A DNA stretch of 5,701 nucleotides, taken from NCBI GenBank assembly GCA_002452555.1, contig DKER01000167.1, positions 1-5,701 of the forward strand, in the 5' to 3' direction. How positions within the stretch are numbered: the first letter of the stretch is position 1; every line of letters begins with the position of its first letter. Position numbers and translations under genes: made by a program. This DNA comes from Fidelibacterota bacterium UBA6817. GTDB taxonomy: Bacteria; Fidelibacterota; Fidelibacteria; Fidelibacterales; Fidelibacteraceae. Under the pieces are notes generated by a model that did no database searches, was not told the origin of the DNA, and was given only the letters and a program-made list of their open reading frames with translations. Shown here one piece after another: positions 1-5,701 of the stretch.

Positions 1-79
1 TGTCTTTTTGGCATCGGAAGCGTCCCATTATGTCACAGGAATTGTTCTTCCCGTTGATGGCGGATGGATGTCGAGATAG
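1..79 (+). CDS. kduD: C-terminal end of a short-chain dehydrogenase, probably KduD (2-dehydro-3-deoxy-D-gluconate 5-dehydrogenase), 5' truncated by the window
   Basis: Reading from base 2, 25 sense codons end at TAG 77-79. The peptide runs VFLASEASHYVTG, then IVLPVDGGWMSR. This is the standard C-terminal block of classical SDR enzymes: a FLAS-x-AS helix, then (V/I)TG and the VDGG turn next to the NAD site. Ending shortly after VDGGW with a final Arg resembles KduD, whose E. coli form ends in VDGGWLAR, more than fructuronate reductases, which usually have a longer tail after VDGG. KduD interconverts 5-keto-4-deoxyuronate-derived 2,5-diketo-3-deoxygluconate and KDG with NAD(H), in the cytoplasm, in breakdown of unsaturated uronates from pectin or similar polymers. 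The following gene starts 8 nt later, so it is the proximal visible member of the operon. SDR membership is firm. The KduD assignment rests on about 25 residues plus context, and another sugar-acid SDR is possible. Confidence 0.65.
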   Translation, partial: VFLASEASHYVTGIVLPVDGGWMSR

Positions 80-83
80 GAGG
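78..83 (+). promoter_or_regulatory. Shine-Dalgarno site deciding the start of the DUF4861 gene
   Basis: AGGAGG overlaps the TAG stop of the upstream dehydrogenase and lies 4 nt before ATG 88. It supports ATG 88 over the in-frame ATG at 64, which lies inside the upstream reading frame, has no purine-rich site before it, and would put eight mostly polar or acidic residues before the signal peptide. Overlap of the site with the stop codon suggests that translation is coupled to the upstream gene. Confidence 0.75.
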
Positions 84-87
84 CATT

Positions 88-1359
88 ATGAAATTAAGAC
101 GACGTATACCGTTGTTGATGTTTATGTTTTTTATTATAGCATGCACACGTATGCCTGTTCAATTTATAGATATAAAAAATCCCCATGACCGCCCGTTGAT
201 AGAGGCCTGTGTTGTGATCCCTAAATCTGCTTTTCATCAGACTGATAATTCACTATATCCGGTTATTATAAATTCTGAAAATCAGTCAATACTTTTGTCT
301 CAGATTGATGATCTGGACAATAACGGCGTATGGGATGAACTGGCACTGCTTGTTTCGCTTCAAACGGGGGAGACCTTTACAGGCAGAATCAAATGGGTTC
401 ATCGTGAAGATTATCCCGAATTTACAGCTCGTACCAATGTTTATCTGGGCAAAAGCCGGATGAGAGACGGACACTTTACTGAAGTCCGGGAGGAGGTTTT
501 CCCTCCGGATTATGAATGCAGAACACCCTATCAGTATCAATTTGAAGGTGTCGGTTGGGAAAATGATCGTATTGCATTTCGAACATACTGTGACAGGAGG
601 AATGGCAAGGATATTTTTGGTAAGACTATTCCGGACATGATACTGGCTGATATCGGCAAAACAGATAATTATCATGAACGTCAATCTTGGGGGATGGATA
701 TTCTGAAGGTAGGAAATTCGTTGGGAATAGGTGCTGTCGGTGCTGTTAAAAATGGAAAAATATTCAGATTGGCTGATACCCGGTACCACGATTTTAAAAT
801 CATTGCCGAAGGTCCTGTCCGCTCAATTTTTAGGCTTGGCTTTGAGGGCTGGATAATTGACGGTGATACACTGAGTGCGAATGAAACCATAACTATTTCA
901 GCAGGACGAAACGGTTATTCAAACACATTTGAAGTGACAGGGAAAAATATACCTGATACGCTTATTTCCGGTTTGTCGATGATTGGCATTGACGGAGAGC
1001 CGGAATCCATCAAAATACAGGATTGGTCAGGGATCAGCCTCTCCGGACTAAATGACGTGGATGAGCATTTCCTGGGTATGGCTGTGTTTACACGGAAAGC
1101 GGAAGGATTCTCTGCAGGAATAACACCCAAAGCTTCAGACATCTATGATGTTGAAAGTCCTGAATATAAAGCAGTAAAATTTCATTCCAAAATATCTGAT
1201 ACGTATTACCTGGGCACATCGGGACCGGCTGCAGATTTTTTTGTTTTTACACTTTGGGAAGGACGGTATCCGGATATCCATACGTCGGATCTCTTTCGAA
1301 AGGCCGTGCAAGATGAGATTCTGTCAATCACGCATGTCCCGGAGGTGGTACTGAAATGA
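88..1359 (+). CDS. DUF4861 family lipoprotein, probably involved in uronic acid polysaccharide use; function unknown
   Basis: The product is 423 aa from ATG 88. Residues 1-19 form a lipoprotein signal peptide: KLRRR, a hydrophobic core, then lipobox I-I-A-C with the lipidated Cys at 19. The mature protein should therefore be membrane-anchored, facing the periplasm or cell surface. Features I associate with the DUF4861 family are: a start with IKNPHDRP (29-36); SQIDDLDNNGVWDEL (71-85), an acidic DxDxNG loop that resembles a calcium-binding turn; DRRNGKDIFGK (169-179); and WGMDILKVGNSLGIGAVG (201-218). Residues 240-285 (EGPVR, then alternating beta-type segments) look like part of a beta-sandwich. 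No known catalytic motif was recognised. The gene sits between the KduD-like gene and uxaC and overlaps uxaC by 4 nt, which ties it to uronate use. Binding or modifying oligouronides outside the cytoplasm is a reasonable guess but not demonstrated. Family assignment is from memory of the motifs; lipoprotein status is seen directly. Confidence 0.82.
   Translation: MKLRRRIPLLMFMFFIIACTRMPVQFIDIKNPHDRPLIEACVVIPKSAFHQTDNSLYPVIINSENQSILLSQIDDLDNNGVWDELALLVSLQTGETFTGRIKWVHREDYPEFTARTNVYLGKSRMRDGHFTEVREEVFPPDYECRTPYQYQFEGVGWENDRIAFRTYCDRRNGKDIFGKTIPDMILADIGKTDNYHERQSWGMDILKVGNSLGIGAVGAVKNGKIFRLADTRYHDFKIIAEGPVRSIFRLGFEGWIIDGDTLSANETITISAGRNGYSNTFEVTGKNIPDTLISGLSMIGIDGEPESIKIQDWSGISLSGLNDVDEHFLGMAVFTRKAEGFSAGITPKASDIYDVESPEYKAVKFHSKISDTYYLGTSGPAADFFVFTLWEGRYPDIHTSDLFRKAVQDEILSITHVPEVVLK
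1341..1346 (+). promoter_or_regulatory. Shine-Dalgarno site for uxaC
   Basis: GGAGGT lies within the last codons of the DUF4861 gene, 9 nt before ATG 1356. It supports that start codon, which overlaps the upstream stop as ATGA. Confidence 0.7.
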
Positions 1360-2750
1360 ATGATCTTTTCTTTTCCCCAAATCCGGACGTCAGAAAAATT
1401 GCCGGAGAGCTTTACATAAGCATAAAAGATATGCCGATCCTGAGTCCCCACGGCCACACGGAAGCGCGATGGTTTGCCGAAAATAAACCTTTTGAAAATC
1501 CCACGGACTTGATAATAACACCGGATCATTACATCTTTCGTATGTTGGTTTCACAGGGAATTTCCCTGGATGACCTGCGTATTCCCCGGCGTGACGGATC
1601 CCGGGCAGACGGAGATCCCAGGGATGTATGGCGGCTTTTTGTCAAACATTTTTTCGTGTTTGCAGGAACACCTACAGGACTATGGCTTCGGGAGGAATTG
1701 AGATCGGTTTTTGAAACGGATATTCCCCTGGATGAAACCAATGCCGACCTCCTTTATGATCATATCGATGCATGTCTTAAAGATCCTCGCTTTTATCCGC
1801 GAAATCTTTATGAGCGTTTTAATCTGGAACTTCTGTCCACGACGAACGGGGCTTCCGATGATCTTATTTGGCATAAAAAACTTGCACATTCAGGTTGGCA
1901 AGGCACTATAATTCCCTGTTTTCGACCGGACGACGTGACGGATCCGGGACGGCCAGACTGGCGTGAGAATCTCCGGAAACTGAGCGAGCTTACAGGCGAG
2001 GACACTGAATGCTACCCGGGTTTTCTTAAAGCCCTGCGGAAACGCCGACAGGATTTTATCAATCTGGGTTGTAATTCTACCGATCACGGCGTTGAATCCC
2101 CCAGGACATTTACCCTCTCGGCTTCAGCGGTTGAAGCTGTGTATAAACGGGCAATATCCGGAAGAGCAACTGATGAAGACCACCGTGCTTTTATCGCTCA
2201 TATGCTCATGATAATGGCCGAAATGAGCACAGAAGACGGACTCGTGATGCAAATCCATCCCGGTGTATACAGAAATCATGATAAAAATATGTTTCATGGT
2301 TATGGGGGAGATAAAGGAGCTGATATCCCCGTTCGTTGCGAATTTACTCAGAACCTTAAAGAACTTTTGAATACATTTGGTTCTCATCCGGATTTCAAAC
2401 TTGTTGTGTACACGCTGGATGAAACTGCCTATACCCGTGAACTGGCGCCCCTTGCCGGGTATTATCCGGCCATGCTGCTCGGGCCGCCCTGGTGGTTTAA
2501 CGACAGCTTTCAGGGAATGAAACGATTCCGGGAATCCGTTGTTGAAACTGCCGGTTTCTATAATTGCATCGGATTTGTTGATGATACCCGTGCCCTGCCG
2601 TCTATTCCTGTCCGACATGATTTTTCCCGCCGCATAGATGCTGATTTTCTGGCTGAGCTGACAGTTCGCGGAATTCTGACCCGTCGTGATGCTGAAACCC
2701 TGATGCCTGAACTTGCCTATGGCCTTACCAAAAAGGGTTTTAGATTATGA
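1356..2750 (+). CDS. uxaC: Uronate isomerase (glucuronate/galacturonate isomerase) UxaC
   Basis: This cytoplasmic enzyme converts D-glucuronate to D-fructuronate and D-galacturonate to D-tagaturonate, the first intracellular step for saturated uronates. The 464 aa length matches the family (about 470). It belongs to the amidohydrolase-fold isomerases. Visible motifs: ILSPHGHTEARWFAEN (28-43), with the H32-x-H34 metal-type pair at the end of strand 1; TPDHYIFRML (55-64); ERFNLELLSTTNGASDDL (153-170); STDHG (241-245); MQIHPGVYRNH (298-308) with H301 and R306; PPWWFNDS (377-384); and GFVDDTRALPSIPVRHDFSRR (406-426) with the D409/D410 pair. The N-terminal PHGHT replaces the DYHCH found in E. coli-type UxaC, so this is the PHGH subgroup. 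The start is ATG 1356, overlapping the previous stop, with a good ribosome site. The stop overlaps dctP. The sequence cannot decide which uronate is the main substrate. Confidence 0.95.
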   Translation: MNDLFFSPNPDVRKIAGELYISIKDMPILSPHGHTEARWFAENKPFENPTDLIITPDHYIFRMLVSQGISLDDLRIPRRDGSRADGDPRDVWRLFVKHFFVFAGTPTGLWLREELRSVFETDIPLDETNADLLYDHIDACLKDPRFYPRNLYERFNLELLSTTNGASDDLIWHKKLAHSGWQGTIIPCFRPDDVTDPGRPDWRENLRKLSELTGEDTECYPGFLKALRKRRQDFINLGCNSTDHGVESPRTFTLSASAVEAVYKRAISGRATDEDHRAFIAHMLMIMAEMSTEDGLVMQIHPGVYRNHDKNMFHGYGGDKGADIPVRCEFTQNLKELLNTFGSHPDFKLVVYTLDETAYTRELAPLAGYYPAMLLGPPWWFNDSFQGMKRFRESVVETAGFYNCIGFVDDTRALPSIPVRHDFSRRIDADFLAELTVRGILTRRDAETLMPELAYGLTKKGFRL

Positions 2751-3739
2751 AATATCGAAATGTGATACTCCTTAACCTCGGTATTATGATTTTTTTGTGC
2801 TTTATGATCATGGGTTGTTCACAAAAACAGTCAGGACAGATTCTGCGGTTGTCGCACGGTCTGGATATCACTCACCCCGTTCATAAAGCAATGGTTTATA
2901 TGGGAGAACGTCTGAATGAGTATTCCGGCGGTTCTCTGAAGATACAGATTTATCCCGGGAACCAGCTGGGCAACGAACGGGAATCTCTGGAACTTCTGCA
3001 AATCGGAAGTTTGGCAATGACCAAGGTCAGCGCCAATACGCTGGAAGGCTTTGTTCCCGAATTTCGAATCTTTAACCTGCCATATATTTTTACCGGAGAT
3101 GATCACCGTTTTCGCGTTTTGGACAGCGATCTGGGAAAAGAACTCCTCTTGAAAGGCGTTTCCGGCCGTTTTATGGGGCTTTGCTACTATGATGCAGGCA
3201 GCAGGTCATTTTATACAAAGAAAACACCGATTCACGGTCCCGAAGATTTGAAGGGACTAAAAATCCGTGTTATGGGCAGTCCCACAGCGATAGAAATGGT
3301 GAATACAATGGGTGGATCTGCCACGCCTATTTCCTGGGGTGAATTGTATACAGCTCTTCAGCAGGGAATCGTGGATGGCGCAGAAAATAATCCCCCCAGC
3401 TTTTATACATCCCGTCATTATGAAGTGTGCAAATATTACTCTCTGGATGAACATACATCTGTTCCTGATGTGCTGGTGATGAGCACAGCAGTATGGAATG
3501 AACTTTCCGATGAACAGAAGCAATGGGTAAAACGGGCTGCGGATGATTCTGCCGATTATCAGAAAATCCTCTGGCAGGAGGCAACCGAAGATGCTCTTCG
3601 GGAATTGAAAGCATACGGCGTGACGATTTATCACCCGGATAAAACACGCTTTCAAAAACAAGTGGAAATCCTCTATGAGAAATACGAGGAGGATTCGATA
3701 TTAGGGGATATGATTCGTGAAATCAGAGCTTTGGAGTGA
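2747..3739 (+). CDS. dctP: TRAP transporter substrate-binding protein (DctP family), predicted lipoprotein, probably for uronates
   Basis: This extracytoplasmic protein captures the substrate and delivers it to the DctQ/DctM membrane pair. It is 330 aa, the usual family size. Residues 1-24 are a signal peptide ending in lipobox I-M-G-C, with Cys24 as the likely lipidation site; many TRAP binding proteins are instead free in the periplasm. Family landmarks: LSHGLDITHPVHKAM (35-49); IQIYPGNQLGNERESLELLQIG (67-88); FNLPYIF (109-115); GSRSFYT (151-157); GLKIRVMGSPTAIEMV (170-185), where R174 is the conserved Arg that normally pairs with the substrate carboxylate; GELYTALQQGIVDGAENNP (198-216); and VWNELSDEQKQWV (249-261). 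R153 is a second candidate carboxylate ligand. The start ATG overlaps the uxaC stop (ATGA), and the ribosome site is weak (AAGGG about 9 nt upstream), which suggests coupling to uxaC. Uronate specificity is inferred from the neighbours, not from the binding pocket. Confidence 0.93.
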   Translation: MKYRNVILLNLGIMIFLCFMIMGCSQKQSGQILRLSHGLDITHPVHKAMVYMGERLNEYSGGSLKIQIYPGNQLGNERESLELLQIGSLAMTKVSANTLEGFVPEFRIFNLPYIFTGDDHRFRVLDSDLGKELLLKGVSGRFMGLCYYDAGSRSFYTKKTPIHGPEDLKGLKIRVMGSPTAIEMVNTMGGSATPISWGELYTALQQGIVDGAENNPPSFYTSRHYEVCKYYSLDEHTSVPDVLVMSTAVWNELSDEQKQWVKRAADDSADYQKILWQEATEDALRELKAYGVTIYHPDKTRFQKQVEILYEKYEEDSILGDMIREIRALE

Positions 3740-3741
3740 TA

Positions 3742-4224
3742 ATGAAACATTTTAAGCAGACAATTGATACCGTTTTGGAATATGCCCTTGTCCTGCTCAT
3801 GGGAATCAGTGTTCTGAATGTCCTCTGGCAGGTAATAACCCGCTTTCTGTTGAAAAATCCCAGTTCGTATACCGAAGAGATTGCCCGGTTTTTGTTAATC
3901 TGGATCGGACTGCTGGGCGCAGCTTACGGGATTGGAAAGAAAATTCACCTGGCCATAGATGTTCTGAAACAGAAATTGCCGGAACGGAAGCGACGGAGGA
4001 TTGAAATACTCATAAACGGTTTTATACTCCTGTTTGCGGTCTTGGTGATGATCATCGGGGGGATTTACCTCGTAAACCTGACGTTTGACCTTCATCAGAT
4101 TTCCGCCGCTCTTCAGTTGAAATTGGGATATGTATATCTGGCCGTTCCTCTCAGTGGCGTGATCATGGTTCTGTACAGCCTTTTGAATATTGCAGGACTG
4201 ATGAAAAACGGGAAGGAGGTCTGA
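3742..4224 (+). CDS. dctQ: TRAP transporter small permease subunit, DctQ family
   Basis: This is the small membrane subunit that pairs with DctM to form the ion-driven importer. From ATG 3742 it has 160 aa and four hydrophobic segments at roughly residues 12-35, 47-67, 88-112 and 127-152. Family features are WQVITRFLL (29-37), the EEIARFLLIWIGLLGAAYG block (45-63), and a basic loop with KQKLPERKRRR (76-86) that should face the cytoplasm. An in-frame GTG at 3736 would add two residues, but it lies in the GGAG ribosome site (3733-3736) and overlaps the dctP stop; ATG 3742 is placed 5 nt after that site and is preferred. The gene begins 2 nt after dctP and ends exactly where dctM begins. Sequence conservation in this family is low, so the call rests on topology, motifs and position. 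Confidence 0.92.
   Translation: MKHFKQTIDTVLEYALVLLMGISVLNVLWQVITRFLLKNPSSYTEEIARFLLIWIGLLGAAYGIGKKIHLAIDVLKQKLPERKRRRIEILINGFILLFAVLVMIIGGIYLVNLTFDLHQISAALQLKLGYVYLAVPLSGVIMVLYSLLNIAGLMKNGKEV
4213..4220 (+). promoter_or_regulatory. Strong Shine-Dalgarno site supporting a TTG start for dctM
   Basis: AAGGAGGT lies in the last codons of dctQ, 4 nt before TTG 4225, which directly follows the TGA of dctQ. This near-perfect site marks the start region although no ATG is nearby. The first in-frame ATG is about 34 codons in and would remove the first membrane segment. Confidence 0.75.
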
Positions 4225-5523
4225 TTGGGAGCATTAAGCGTTCTTGTTCTGGTGGCTGTTTTTCTGGTTCTGCTGGTTTTGGGCACTCCCATTTCTGTAA
4301 GTATCGGAATATCAACCCTGTGCACCATGCTTCTGTCCATTGATTTTTTGCCGTCTGTAACCACGGTTGCACAACGCATGGCAACCGGGTTGGACAGTTT
4401 TGCCCTGTTGGCAATACCGTTTTTCATTCTTAGCGGTCAGTTCATGAACAGGGGAGGGATTGCCCGGCGTTTGATTGAGTTTGCCAAGGTATTGGTAGGC
4501 TGGCTTCCGGGCGGACTGGCTTTTGTAAATATTCTGGCGGCTATGCTTTTTGGGGCGATTTCCGGCTCGGCTGTTGCTGCTGCTGCTGCGATTGGCGGTT
4601 TTATGGTACCCAATATGGAAAAGGAAGGATACGACAAAGCATTTAGCACTGCAGTAAATATCACTTCCTCAACCACAGGGATGATCATTCCTCCCAGCAA
4701 TATCCTCATTGTCTATTCACTGGCTTCAGGCGGTGTATCCATTGCAGCTCTTTTTATTGCCGGATACTTGCCGGGCATTCTTGTAGGACTCATGCTCATG
4801 CTGGTGAGCGGAATCATCGCCTGGAAAAATGGGTATCCAACGGTTCCGGGAATCTCTGCGAAAGAGGGCATTCTGAAGTTTTTTGATGCTATCCCCAGCC
4901 TGATGCTTATCGTAATTGTAATTGGAGGAATTGTTGCAGGCTTTTTTACCGCAACGGAAGCATCTGCAATTGCTGTGTTATATACGTTTATTCTTTCCGT
5001 AATGGTTTATCGCGAAGTCTCATGGAAGCATATCCCGGATATCCTCCTGAAAAGTGCCATGACAACATCTATTGTGATGTTATTGATCGGCACATCAATG
5101 GCTATGAGCTGGATCATGAGTTATGAAAATATTCCCCAGTCAGTAAGCGCTTTCCTTTTAAATCTGACGCAAAACCGATTTTTAATTCTCATGATCATTA
5201 ATATAATCCTGCTGTTCATCGGAACATTTATGGATATGACACCTGCAGTGCTGATTTTTACTCCGATTTTTCTGCCGGTCGTCATGAATACGGGGATGAA
5301 TCCCATTCATTTCGGTATTATGATGGTTCTTAACCTGAGTGTTGGTCTCTGCACGCCGCCGGTTGGGAGTGTTCTTTTTGTGGGTTGCGGTATCGGGAAT
5401 GTCTCTATTGAAAACGTTATTAAACCGCTGATTCCCCTCTTTATGGCAATGATAATTGCTTTGTTGCTGGTAACCTATTTCCCGTGGATCAGTATGATTT
5501 TACCCCGTGTTTTCGGGTATTAA
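4225..5523 (+). CDS. dctM: TRAP transporter large permease subunit, DctM family
   Basis: This is the transport-carrying membrane subunit, using an ion gradient to move the substrate released by DctP. It is 432 aa, full length for the family, and hydrophobic throughout with many membrane segments. DctM hallmarks in order: SFALLAIPFFILSGQFMNRGG (58-78); AAMLFGAISGSAVAAAAAIGG (105-125), the SGS hairpin region; TGMIIPPSNILIVY (151-164), where the family has a G-x-IIPPS turn; FFTATEASAIAVLY (240-253), the FTPTEA-type motif; FIGTFMDMTPAVLIFTPIFLP (331-351); and GLCTPPVGSVLFVG (374-387). The second half repeats the first in a pseudo-symmetric way, as expected for this elevator-type fold. The start is TTG 4225, with a strong ribosome site and no gap after dctQ. 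It ends 11 nt before the next gene. Substrate range is inferred from the operon only. Confidence 0.95.
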   Translation: MGALSVLVLVAVFLVLLVLGTPISVSIGISTLCTMLLSIDFLPSVTTVAQRMATGLDSFALLAIPFFILSGQFMNRGGIARRLIEFAKVLVGWLPGGLAFVNILAAMLFGAISGSAVAAAAAIGGFMVPNMEKEGYDKAFSTAVNITSSTTGMIIPPSNILIVYSLASGGVSIAALFIAGYLPGILVGLMLMLVSGIIAWKNGYPTVPGISAKEGILKFFDAIPSLMLIVIVIGGIVAGFFTATEASAIAVLYTFILSVMVYREVSWKHIPDILLKSAMTTSIVMLLIGTSMAMSWIMSYENIPQSVSAFLLNLTQNRFLILMIINIILLFIGTFMDMTPAVLIFTPIFLPVVMNTGMNPIHFGIMMVLNLSVGLCTPPVGSVLFVGCGIGNVSIENVIKPLIPLFMAMIIALLLVTYFPWISMILPRVFGY

Positions 5524-5529
5524 AGGAGG
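5524..5529 (+). promoter_or_regulatory. Shine-Dalgarno site for the downstream dehydrogenase
   Basis: AGGAGG begins one base after the dctM TAA and lies 5 nt before ATG 5535. It fixes the start of the last, truncated gene. Confidence 0.8.
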
Positions 5530-5534
5530 ATAAC

Positions 5535-5701
5535 ATGACTACCCTGTCTGATATTCAAGGGAAAAAAATTGTTATAACGGGAGGCGCCGGTGTCTTGGGC
5601 AGGTCATTGGCAGAATATCTGGCCCGGTCCGGCGCAAAAATAGCTGTTCTTGATCTGGATGAGACGAAAGCACGCCAGGCAGCTGAAGAGATTGGAAACG
5701 G
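5535..5701 (+). CDS. N-terminal part of a short-chain dehydrogenase, probably fructuronate reductase of the YjmF/UxuB SDR type; 3' truncated by the window
   Basis: The first 55 codons are visible. They show a Rossmann start: KKIVITGGAGVLG (10-22), a helix with AEYLARSGAK (26-35), then strand IAVLDLD (36-42). The cofactor loop is TGGAGVLG rather than the classical TGxxxGIG of most SDRs. TGG-x-GVL is what I recall from SDR-type D-mannonate oxidoreductases (fructuronate reductases) such as B. subtilis YjmF. Asp40 at the end of the second strand suggests NAD(H) rather than NADP(H). This enzyme would reduce fructuronate, made by UxaC, to mannonate, completing the step that feeds mannonate dehydratase. 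The gene starts 11 nt after dctM with a strong ribosome site, so it belongs to the same operon. The active-site region lies beyond the window, so substrate is inferred. A tagaturonate reductase or a second KduD-like SDR are alternatives. Confidence 0.75.
   Translation, partial: MTTLSDIQGKKIVITGGAGVLGRSLAEYLARSGAKIAVLDLDETKARQAAEEIGN

Noticed and set aside
64..87. Upstream in-frame ATG at 64 as start of the DUF4861 gene
   Set aside because: It lies inside the dehydrogenase frame, has no ribosome site, and puts Asp and Glu residues before the signal peptide; ATG 88 has AGGAGG in front.
2124..2618. Long minus-strand open frame (164 codons) opposite uxaC
   Set aside because: It is antisense to conserved uxaC motifs (MQIHPGVYRNH, WWFNDS), has no recognisable domain, and looks like a by-product of codon use.
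3257..3661. Minus-strand open frame (134 codons) opposite dctP
   Set aside because: It is antisense to the conserved KIRV and GAENNP region, and its translation resembles no protein family I know.
3736..3741. GTG 3736 as start of dctQ
   Set aside because: It would overlap both its own GGAG ribosome site and the dctP stop; ATG 3742 is better placed.
4568..4593. GCT-rich run coding for a stretch of alanines in dctM as a possible slippage repeat
   Set aside because: The alanine-rich segment follows the conserved SGS motif of the DctM family and the frame is intact; it is ordinary protein sequence.
5504..5517. Small inverted repeat CCCG-TGTTTT-CGGG at the end of dctM as a terminator
   Set aside because: The stem is only 4 bp, has no following T run, and sits inside the coding sequence just before a well-spaced downstream gene.

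Overview
The window is one uninterrupted stretch of a co-directional, very tightly packed operon for uronic acid catabolism, all on the + strand. Gene junctions are -4 to +11 nt, there is no intergenic region large enough for an internal promoter, and no terminator is visible. The start and end both fall inside genes, so the operon continues in both directions.

Layout: (1) 1-79, the last 25 codons of a short-chain dehydrogenase whose tail looks like KduD. (2) 88-1359, a lipoprotein of the DUF4861 family, which has no established function as far as I know. (3) 1356-2750, uronate isomerase UxaC, complete. (4-6) 2747-5523, a complete tripartite TRAP transporter in the order substrate-binding protein (dctP), small permease (dctQ), large permease (dctM). 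(7) 5535-5701, the first 55 codons of a second short-chain dehydrogenase, with the TGG-x-GVLG cofactor loop of the B. subtilis YjmF/UxuB type, probably a fructuronate reductase.

How the genes could work together (inference from family roles): a polyuronide such as pectin, alginate, glucuronan or glucuronoxylan is cut outside the cell or in the periplasm. The DUF4861 lipoprotein is anchored to a membrane and may bind or trim the resulting oligosaccharides. The TRAP system imports uronates. UxaC isomerises glucuronate or galacturonate to fructuronate or tagaturonate, and the downstream SDR reduces this to mannonate or altronate. The upstream KduD-like enzyme would serve the parallel branch for unsaturated uronates, leading to 2-keto-3-deoxygluconate (KDG). 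Partner genes expected outside the window are kduI, uxuA or uxaA, and the KDG kinase and aldolase.

Organism: a diderm bacterium is suggested by the TRAP transporter with a periplasmic binding protein and by two lipoprotein signal peptides. Base composition looks moderate. Strong AGGAGG-type Shine-Dalgarno sites precede several genes, which argues against a typical Bacteroidetes even though DUF4861 is common there. I cannot name the phylum with confidence. The genes look intact and there is no sign of mobile DNA, RNA genes, CRISPR or long repeats. The main unexplained element is the DUF4861 lipoprotein.
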